Source of the DNA: Candidatus Cloacimonadota bacterium
GTDB taxonomy: Bacteria; Cloacimonadota; Cloacimonadia; Cloacimonadales; JAIOQZ01
NCBI GenBank assembly: GCA_021106755.1
Contig: JAIOTM010000353.1
Span: forward strand, 1-5,004
Direction of reading: 5' to 3'
Length of the DNA: 5,004 nt
The position numbers were made by a program, and so were the translations under genes. The notes beneath the pieces are model-generated. The model searched no databases, had not been told where the DNA came from, and worked only from the letters and a program-made list of their open reading frames with translations. Below, piece by piece: positions 1 to 5,004 of the stretch; the first letter of the stretch is position 1; every line of letters begins with the position of its first letter.

Positions 1-2
1 CC

Positions 3-260
3 AACTTGTTACTCGGCGTGGTCAAAAGCATTGGTCCTGTTGTATCCGCGGCATTAGAGTACGACACCGCCCTCAACGCCAACTATGAAGCTAACGATGA
101 CTTGCGTCGAGATGTTAAAGGTTTTCTCAATGTTGGCATACAGGTAACCATGACGGACAATCTCAGCGTTCATTTAACCGCTCTTGACCTTCTCGAAAAC
201 GGTCCTGCTACTACCGTAATGGATCGCAGTATCAGGATTGTTTACAGGTTCAGTTTTTAA
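3..260 (+). CDS. C-terminal end of an outer-membrane beta-barrel-like protein (5' partial)
   Basis: This is the last 85 residues of a gene that begins before the window; the frame is open from base 3 to the TAA at 258-260. The visible part alternates polar and hydrophobic residues in beta-strand fashion (for example LVGIQVTM-like and LSVHLTAL-like stretches), separated by short charged turns such as YEANDDLRRDVKG. It ends in RIVYRFSF, with a terminal Phe and an aromatic/hydrophobic alternation that matches the C-terminal beta-signal recognised by the BAM complex. From this I infer an outer-membrane barrel whose final strands are seen here. The phrase around GFLNVGIQ...TDNLSVHLTALDLLEN resembles barrel proteins of unknown function in FCB-group bacteria, but I cannot name the family. 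The TPR lipoprotein follows after 25 nt, suggesting cotranscription. A TTG at base 6 is internal and not a real start. Confidence 0.7.
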   Translation, partial: NLLLGVVKSIGPVVSAALEYDTALNANYEANDDLRRDVKGFLNVGIQVTMTDNLSVHLTALDLLENGPATTVMDRSIRIVYRFSF

Positions 261-285
261 ACCATTTAATTCAGAAAGAATTAAC

Positions 286-2175
286 ATGCACCGCGTTGGG
301 TTATTTGTTCTGGCTATACTGCTGTTAGCAGGATGTTCAGCTGGTAAAGTAGCCCACAAGGAACGAAATAGACCCAATTACGACGCTTTACATCTATACA
401 GTATGGCAGAAACCGCTGTGCAAATGAAAGATTACTCCCTTGGCTTTGCCTATATGCTTAAAGCCGCACAGGCAACCCCCGAAAACAAGCTTATTCGCGA
501 GCGAATGATGCAGCTTTTATTGCGGAGTGGTTTCAGACATCGGGATGTACTGGAGCAAGCTTTGACCTTTGGCAAAACTTTTGAACAGGAAAACCTGCTT
601 ACCCCCGAAGCAATGCGCATCTATGGTCAGGCACTGATAGCAGATAATCAAGTGAAGAAGGGTATAGCTTATTACCATCGGGCAGTAGAAGATAATCCCT
701 CGGCTATGGACTACTATCGCTTGTTTCTATACGAGCAAAACCTGTTAGACAACACTGTTCCAGAATATCTTGCTAAAGCGACTGAGCTTTCCCGTGACAA
801 TCCTCTTTTTCTGATGTCCATAGCTGTCGCCTACTCCAGATTTGATGAAGCGAAAGCAATTGAAGTAATGGAAGCCGCCTATGAGATTAATCGGGATGAG
901 CAAACGTACAGAAAGCTGGTAAGTGTTTACAAAGCCAGCAAGAACTTAAAAAAATTAGAGCAGTTAATAGCTGCAAGAATGGAATCGGGACTTCCGGTAC
1001 TGGATAATGACATCCTCTTCAGAGCACAGATGCTTTATCAGGCAGATAATTTCTCCGAAATAGTATCTATGAAGGACGAACTTCTTCGCGTTGGTGGTGC
1101 CAAAGCATTGAAACTTCTTTTCTGGGCTGTTTATGACGATGCCAGACAGGATTTGGTTCAAACGCTGGCACAAACAATTCTGGATTCATTAACTCTGGCA
1201 TCTGAAGAGAGAGCGTTTTATCATGCTACTCTCAGCGAGATATACTATTTGCAAAACGAGCAGGAAAAAGCTACTGAACACTTATTCAAATGCGGAAAGC
1301 TGAAGTATATTGACGAGGTTTTTCAGGCGATTATCAAGTCGGCTGAAACTGATACGACAGAAACGCAAACCGGGTTAATGGAAATTGTGGATACAATGCG
1401 GGAACAAGGTATGCTTGCTAACCATGTTCATTGGCTTCGCGCGGTTATATGGGGGAACACAAATGCTTTTGGGGAAACATCAGAGGAACTTGCAAAAATA
1501 TCAAATGACTATATTTACAGAGAGAATTTGACAACCCGAACAGCGGATTTGTACATCAGGAGTGGCGACCATGAATCTGCCTTACGGCTGATTAAGGAGG
1601 CTCCCGAAGATTCTGAGTTTCGCAAGAAACGTATGTTAAGCTTCTATTACGACATAACGGGCAACGATTCGCTTTCGGCATATTACCTGTTTGAAGATTT
1701 ACAATTGCATACACCACCAGATACTACGGAGATATTCACACTTGCCTCTAAATACGAGCTACTCAAAAAATACGATACAGAAATCGAAGTGATTCAGTTT
1801 GGTTTACAGTACTACCCCGAAAGTCCATACCTTCTCAACTGGCTGGGATATTTGAAACTTATTCGTACCGATGATATTTCCGGTGCTGAAGTGCTTATAA
1901 AAAAAGCCTATCGGAAATCACCCGGTAGTCTGCATATAATAGACAGTATGGCATGGCTTTATCACCTGAAGGGGAAAACCGGCAAGGGATACAAACTATT
2001 GGTCGAAGCCTTGCCGGATACGCTCTCGGACAGTGTTCTGGCGTATCACCTTGGTGTAATGGCACACACACTGAGAAAGACTGAGGAAGCAAGGTTCTAT
2101 CTGAATATCGCAATTGAGCTTGACAACGATGATGAAGCTGTAAGAGATGCAAAACGTATTCTTGGTTCAGAATAA
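286..2175 (+). CDS. TPR-repeat outer-membrane/periplasmic lipoprotein, 629 aa
   Basis: A helical-repeat lipoprotein, probably a scaffold for protein contacts in the periplasm; its exact partner is unknown. The N-terminus MHRVGLFVLAILLLAGC is a type II signal peptide with lipobox LAGC, so Cys17 would be lipidated. The +2 residue is Ser, not Asp, which in Gram-negatives fits outer-membrane sorting. Helix-turn-helix pairs typical of TPR/SEL-like solenoids run from about residue 31 to the end, e.g. Y-x-A-x-x-x-Y near 32-66 (closing with AAQATPEN). The most canonical repeats are C-terminal: NWLGYL at 518-523, IDSMAWLYH at 552-560 and YHLGVMAHTLRKTEEA from 587. This NxLGY / DSxxWxY / HLG series is a known signature of large TPR proteins in proteobacteria and FCB bacteria. 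ATG 286 is chosen because it gives a clean signal peptide, with a weak purine-rich site (AGAAAGAA) just upstream. The frame is open upstream to a TTG at 238, but that would overlap the barrel gene and bury the signal. Confidence 0.88.
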   Translation: MHRVGLFVLAILLLAGCSAGKVAHKERNRPNYDALHLYSMAETAVQMKDYSLGFAYMLKAAQATPENKLIRERMMQLLLRSGFRHRDVLEQALTFGKTFEQENLLTPEAMRIYGQALIADNQVKKGIAYYHRAVEDNPSAMDYYRLFLYEQNLLDNTVPEYLAKATELSRDNPLFLMSIAVAYSRFDEAKAIEVMEAAYEINRDEQTYRKLVSVYKASKNLKKLEQLIAARMESGLPVLDNDILFRAQMLYQADNFSEIVSMKDELLRVGGAKALKLLFWAVYDDARQDLVQTLAQTILDSLTLASEERAFYHATLSEIYYLQNEQEKATEHLFKCGKLKYIDEVFQAIIKSAETDTTETQTGLMEIVDTMREQGMLANHVHWLRAVIWGNTNAFGETSEELAKISNDYIYRENLTTRTADLYIRSGDHESALRLIKEAPEDSEFRKKRMLSFYYDITGNDSLSAYYLFEDLQLHTPPDTTEIFTLASKYELLKKYDTEIEVIQFGLQYYPESPYLLNWLGYLKLIRTDDISGAEVLIKKAYRKSPGSLHIIDSMAWLYHLKGKTGKGYKLLVEALPDTLSDSVLAYHLGVMAHTLRKTEEARFYLNIAIELDNDDEAVRDAKRILGSE

Positions 2176-2183
2176 AAAAACGT

Positions 2184-2187
2184 GGAG
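2184..2187 (+). promoter_or_regulatory. Ribosome binding site of the two-TM protein
   Basis: GGAG lies 8 nt before the ATG at 2196, inside the 20-nt gap after the TPR gene. It is the clearest Shine-Dalgarno sequence in the left part of the operon and supports translation of the 66-residue ORF as a genuine gene. Confidence 0.7.
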
Positions 2188-2195
2188 TAATAGAT

Positions 2196-2396
2196 ATGAA
2201 ACGCTTTGAATTTAACCTGATAAACTGGATTTTACTGGTAGCAGGGCTGTTGATGCTTGTGGTTGGCTATGCTATTATGGGAACAGGAGATAACACCATC
2301 TCGGTAATTCTGCTGACGATTTCCTATATAGTGGTTTTACCAGCCTCGATATTAGCCGGATTCCTGAAAAAAGAACGCGAAGAAGATAAGAAATAG
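2196..2396 (+). CDS. Small two-helix inner-membrane protein, 66 aa (DUF3098-like)
   Basis: A membrane miniprotein of unknown function. A short basic/aromatic start (MKRFEFN) is followed by TM helix 1 at about residues 9-28, a tiny polar loop (GTGDNT, 29-34), TM helix 2 at about 35-57 and a strongly charged cytosolic tail (KKEREEDKK). By the positive-inside rule both ends face the cytoplasm. The pattern of a first helix ending VVGY-x-xM, a short Gly/Asp loop, and a second helix with an S-Y-I-V-V-L-P motif resembles the two-TM DUF3098-type proteins common in Bacteroidota and relatives; that assignment is from memory of the pattern and is tentative. The ATG has a good GGAG site. It sits 20 nt after the TPR gene and 3 nt before the DUF58 gene in the same frame, so it is probably coupled to DUF58. 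It could serve as a membrane partner of that protein, which itself has no TM segment; this is inference. Confidence 0.75.
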   Translation: MKRFEFNLINWILLVAGLLMLVVGYAIMGTGDNTISVILLTISYIVVLPASILAGFLKKEREEDKK

Positions 2397-2402
2397 CCTG
2401 TG
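2394..2402 (+). promoter_or_regulatory. Coupled stop/start junction TAG-CCT-GTG
   Basis: The stop of the two-TM gene (TAG, 2394-2396) is separated by a single codon, CCT, from the GTG start of the DUF58 gene, and all three are in one reading frame. No proper Shine-Dalgarno sequence precedes the GTG; there is only a purine run (GAAGAAGATAAGAAA) within the upstream gene. DUF58 translation therefore probably depends on terminating ribosomes that restart at GTG. The start is fixed at GTG because the only codon between it and the in-frame TAG is CCT, and the next Met (residue 27) lies inside the conserved domain. Confidence 0.6.
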
Positions 2403-3281
2403 TCCTATCTTTCGGAAAATTTCATTTCCCGGTTAGATAAGTTCAGTCTCCGTGCCAGATTAATAGTCGAAGGCTTTATGATTGGGTTGCATAAGTCACC
2501 TTATCATGGTTTCAGCGTGGAGTTTTCTGATCACCGCCAGTATAATCCCGGCGACCCACTTCGTAATATCGACTGGAAGGTGTATGCAAAAACCGGTCGC
2601 TATTACATTCGGCGATACGAAGAAGAAACAAATCTCAAATGCTACCTGATTGTGGATCATAGCAAATCTATGGGCTATTCTTCCGGTAAGGTAAGCAAGT
2701 TACAGTTTTCCAGCGGGCTTGCTTCCGCTCTTGCCTATCTTATGATGAAGCAGCAAGATGCTGTTGGTTTGCTTACGTTTACAAACCGGATTACTAACTA
2801 TCTTCCCCCCAGAGCGTTAAGGAAATACTTAGATGAACTTCTTAAAACGCTCTACCTGACAGAGGCTCAGGAAACGACTTCTACCGCGGCAGTGCTACAT
2901 GAATTAGCTGGAAGAATTAAGCGGCGTGGTCTTATTATCCTTATTTCGGATATGATGGACGATCCTGATGAGATTCTCAGCGGACTCAACCATTTCCGGT
3001 ATCAGAAACACGAAGTTGTTCTGTTTCATGTACAGGATAAACAGGAACTTGAATTCTCTTTTAAGCAGGAAACCAGATTTGAAGATGCCGAGACCGGCGA
3101 AACTATTACAGTATCACCCTGGCAGATAAAAGATGATTATCTCCGTAGCTACGGGGATATTACTACATATCTGAAGAAGAAATGCCACGAATCGCGAATT
3201 GAATACAACGCGGTTTCAACCGAAACGCCCTTTGAAGAATGTCTGTTTAAATATCTCGTTAAACGGGCGAAAATGCTGTAG
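2400..3281 (+). CDS. DUF58 / vWA-like domain protein, 293 aa
   Basis: A complete soluble DUF58 protein, the family usually found beside MoxR AAA+ ATPases and Bat/vWA membrane proteins, where it is thought to act as an adaptor in chaperone-like or envelope-stress complexes. The conserved N-terminal part is intact: LRARLIVEGF (17-26), GLHKSPYHGFSVEFSDHRQY (29-48), then NPGDPLRNIDWKVYAKTGR (49-67) and YIRRYEEETN (69-78). This block is the DUF58 hallmark. It leads into a vWA fold with the MIDAS motif D86-x-S88-x-S90 (VDHSKSM), a Thr/Ser-rich segment at 159-162 (TTST) in the place of the metal-binding Thr, and ISDMMDD (182-188) for the third MIDAS loop. The C-terminal part (KHEVVLFHV, then FEDAETGE) is also typical, and length is normal for the soluble subtype without TM helices. 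No MoxR gene is seen on either side here. It is likely cotranscribed with the upstream two-TM and TPR genes. Confidence 0.93.
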   Translation: MSYLSENFISRLDKFSLRARLIVEGFMIGLHKSPYHGFSVEFSDHRQYNPGDPLRNIDWKVYAKTGRYYIRRYEEETNLKCYLIVDHSKSMGYSSGKVSKLQFSSGLASALAYLMMKQQDAVGLLTFTNRITNYLPPRALRKYLDELLKTLYLTEAQETTSTAAVLHELAGRIKRRGLIILISDMMDDPDEILSGLNHFRYQKHEVVLFHVQDKQELEFSFKQETRFEDAETGETITVSPWQIKDDYLRSYGDITTYLKKKCHESRIEYNAVSTETPFEECLFKYLVKRAKML

Positions 3282-3389
3282 GTAAAGTTGACTTGACGAT
3301 TACCGGAAACGAGTCGAAGGCTCAGGGGTCATGTGTTTCCAGATAGGGCGTTGTCAGAAAATCGAACAGAATCATTCAAGGATAAATCT
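3282..3389 (+). other. 108-nt intergenic spacer before the nuclease gene
   Basis: This is the only sizeable gap in the window. It holds a TTGACTTGACG stretch (3288-3298) that resembles a -35 element, but no matching -10 box lies 16-18 nt downstream. A 6-bp inverted repeat GGAAAC (3305-3310) / GTTTCC (3335-3340) has a 24-nt loop and no T-tract, so it is not a convincing terminator. A 20-codon ATG frame (3331-3393) ends with its TGA overlapping the nuclease ATG. A promoter for the nuclease gene may lie here but cannot be pinned down. Confidence 0.3.
3378..3382 (+). promoter_or_regulatory. Ribosome binding site of the nuclease lipoprotein
   Basis: AAGGA lies 7 nt before the ATG at 3390. It decides that start over the in-frame ATG at 3408 (Met7), which would remove the basic n-region of the signal peptide. 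Confidence 0.75.
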
Positions 3390-5004
3390 ATGAAATACGG
3401 CTTTTACATGCTATTCGCGCTTTTGTTAGCAGTTGGATGCCAGGCAGGTACACCTCAGAAAGAGACAGTGGAATCTGTGGGAAATTCTTTTTCTGCCGAT
3501 ACTACAGGATATTATGCTTCCACCGCTGGTTTGAGTGGCGAGAAACTCGCGAAGAAACTACACCAGATTATTCGTAACCACAAGGTGTTTCCATATTACA
3601 GCGATAAAAAATTTCTCCGTCAGTACGGCACAACCGTTGGCACCAGAGAGATATTGGTTGATTTGGATATTGACCCCAGAAATACGGACGATGTGATACT
3701 TTTTTACACGGGGCGTTCCCAGGACCTTACCTGGCAGGATCATGGTCCTCGCATGGACTATCAGGCGAAATACGGTATAAGCATAGAAGATGCCTGGAAT
3801 CGCGAGCATCTCTGGCCCAAATCGCATGGCTTCCCCACGATGAGCGATACCGCCTTTTCGGATGTCCACGCGTTACGTCCGGCAGACCGCTCAGTTAATA
3901 GCGCGAGGGGAAATCGCGATTTAGACTGGGGTGGCAAGAAAGTCAGCGAAGCCTCTGGTTGTTTTGTTGATTTTGATTCATTGTACCCTCGCGACGCGGT
4001 AAAAGGGGATGTTGCCAGAGCAATCTTCTATATGGATATTCGCTATAATGGTGGAGGTAGAGCACTCAATCTGGAAATCGCCAACCAAACTGGCACCTGG
4101 GGAACGAAGTTAGGGAAATTATCCACCTTGTTAGAGTGGCATCTGCTTGATCCACCAGACAACCATGAGCATAGACGCAATCGGCTAATCTGGGAAAAAT
4201 ATCAGCACAACCGCAATCCATTTATTGACCATCCTGAGTATGTAGCGAAAATTTATGGAAATCCCGCCAGAAGTCCGGATATACGTCCCAGTGCAGAGCG
4301 GCTCAAACTGGGAGATGTCGTTTTGTTTCAGCCTTCCGCTCCAGAGGAATATATTCTCACGGCAACTCATCTTTCCAGCCCGGTAGTTATTACCGCTACA
4401 GAAGATATAGCTCTATCAGAGACTTCCAACGGCAAATACGTTTCAGGATTATCAATTTCAGCGGATAAAGCGGTACTCAATCGCAGAATATATCTTGTCT
4501 ATACTCCTTCAAGAACAGGCGAGTACAGTGGCAAATTGATATTAACCGCTTCAGGTGCGGAATCTGTTACAATTGATGTAACAGCGAGAGGTGTTCTCGC
4601 TGGTTCCCGAATACTTTTAGAAACCAGTTTTAACGATGATGAACACGGCTGGAGCGTGATAAATATCGCTGGTTCCAAAACCTGGGAATTGTCTTCTTAT
4701 GGAGAACGAAAATTTATGAAAATTAACGGTTACAAAGATGACATGCCCAATGAGGACTGGCTTATTTCACCCCCAATATATCTTGCTGGACACAGAGGGA
4801 TTACTCTGAGTTTCGAGTCGGCGAAAAACCACAAAGATGTGATTGAATCTATTGAGGTTCTGCTCACTACGCATTCGGTAATTGATTCTGTTATCGTTGC
4901 GCCCATGAGGCTGAAACCTCGTCTGTCGAAAGGACGTTATAAGTGGGAAGATTCGGGCTATATAAGTTTGCGTGCGTATAATCAACCAGTATGGATTATC
5001 TTTC
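3390..5004 (+). CDS. Endonuclease I (EndA/NucM family) lipoprotein with C-terminal beta-sandwich modules (3' partial)
   Basis: An exported, non-specific DNA/RNA-degrading metallonuclease; 538 residues are visible and the frame runs off the right edge without a stop. The N-terminus MKYGFYMLFALLLAVGC is a lipoprotein signal with Cys17 as the lipidation site and Gln at +2. After a Ser/Thr-rich linker, the Endonuclease_1 domain spans about 45-290. Its key motif is WNREHLWPKSHGF (136-148), where E139-H140 match the metal ligand and general-base His of the Vvn/EndA beta-beta-alpha-metal fold. It is followed by DVHALRPAD (158-166), then SVNSARGN (168-175), whose Asn is the likely second metal ligand, then KGDVARAIFYMDIRY (205-219) and NRNPFIDHPEYV (274-285). 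About 304-402 is an Ig-like sandwich of the kind common in FCB surface proteins (LKLGDVVLF...YTPSRTGEYSGKLILTASG). From about 409 a jelly-roll-like module starts (ETSFNDDEHGW ... WLISPPIYL), resembling choice-of-anchor J/cleaved-adhesin domains. Probable role: nutrient or phosphate scavenging or degradation of extracellular DNA. A sorting domain may lie beyond the window. Confidence 0.93.
   Translation, partial: MKYGFYMLFALLLAVGCQAGTPQKETVESVGNSFSADTTGYYASTAGLSGEKLAKKLHQIIRNHKVFPYYSDKKFLRQYGTTVGTREILVDLDIDPRNTDDVILFYTGRSQDLTWQDHGPRMDYQAKYGISIEDAWNREHLWPKSHGFPTMSDTAFSDVHALRPADRSVNSARGNRDLDWGGKKVSEASGCFVDFDSLYPRDAVKGDVARAIFYMDIRYNGGGRALNLEIANQTGTWGTKLGKLSTLLEWHLLDPPDNHEHRRNRLIWEKYQHNRNPFIDHPEYVAKIYGNPARSPDIRPSAERLKLGDVVLFQPSAPEEYILTATHLSSPVVITATEDIALSETSNGKYVSGLSISADKAVLNRRIYLVYTPSRTGEYSGKLILTASGAESVTIDVTARGVLAGSRILLETSFNDDEHGWSVINIAGSKTWELSSYGERKFMKINGYKDDMPNEDWLISPPIYLAGHRGITLSFESAKNHKDVIESIEVLLTTHSVIDSVIVAPMRLKPRLSKGRYKWEDSGYISLRAYNQPVWIIF

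Noticed and set aside
238..285. TTG at 238 as the start of the TPR lipoprotein
   Set aside because: It would overlap the barrel gene and add 16 residues before a clean signal peptide; ATG 286 gives a proper lipoprotein N-terminus.
964..1173. Minus-strand ORF of 69 codons, and the similar one at 1895-2152
   Set aside because: Both are antisense to the TPR gene, which has a convincing protein sequence throughout; they have no ribosome site or domain that I can see.
3288..3298. TTGACTTGACG as a -35 promoter element
   Set aside because: No -10-like hexamer is found at the right distance, and in FCB bacteria the sigma-70 -35 consensus differs, so it is not called a promoter.
3305..3340. GGAAAC...GTTTCC inverted repeat as a terminator after DUF58
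   Set aside because: The stem is only 6 bp, the loop is 24 nt and no T-run follows.
3558..3869. Minus-strand ORF of 103 codons
   Set aside because: It lies wholly inside the nuclease gene, opposite its conserved catalytic domain, and its translation shows no recognisable domain.
1..5004. tRNA, rRNA, CRISPR, insertion sequence or prophage signals
   Set aside because: No repeat-spacer pattern, transposase or integrase motif, terminal repeat or tRNA-like fold was seen; nearly all bases lie in the five protein genes.

Overview
The window carries a compact, all-plus-strand run of five protein genes, two of them cut by the window edges, with almost no intergenic DNA. Three of the five look like envelope proteins: the tail of an outer-membrane beta-barrel, a TPR lipoprotein and an endonuclease I lipoprotein. 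A fourth is a two-helix inner-membrane miniprotein and the fifth is a soluble DUF58/vWA-like protein. Base composition is moderate, by eye a little below 50% GC. The lipoprotein signals, the DUF58 subtype, the miniprotein and the beta-sandwich modules attached to an endonuclease I domain all point to a Gram-negative of the Bacteroidota/FCB superphylum, such as Bacteroidota, Ignavibacteriota, Calditrichota, Marinimicrobia or KSB1-like lineages. No marker gene in the window fixes the phylum, so this is inference from protein style.

Layout: 3-260 is the C-terminal end of a beta-barrel protein. 286-2175 is a 629-residue TPR lipoprotein that starts 25 nt after it. 2196-2396 is a 66-residue two-TM protein. 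2400-3281 is a complete DUF58 protein with a GTG start, only 3 nt after the previous stop and in the same reading frame. After the only sizeable gap (3282-3389), 3390 to the right edge is the first 538 residues of a lipoprotein with an EndA/NucM-type nuclease domain, an Ig-like beta-sandwich and the start of a jelly-roll-like module. It stays open past the edge.

The first four genes have spacings of 25, 20 and 3 nt and are probably one transcript. The barrel and TPR lipoprotein would act at the outer membrane or periplasm. The miniprotein and DUF58 protein look like a translationally coupled pair of inner-membrane and cytosolic components. The nuclease gene may be the last gene of the same transcript or a separate unit; no convincing promoter or terminator separates it. 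I find no RNA gene, mobile element, CRISPR array or long repeat. No clearly new system is visible. The points most worth checking are the in-frame TAG junction between the miniprotein and DUF58, the DUF58 gene lying apart from its usual MoxR/Bat partners, and the modular surface nuclease.
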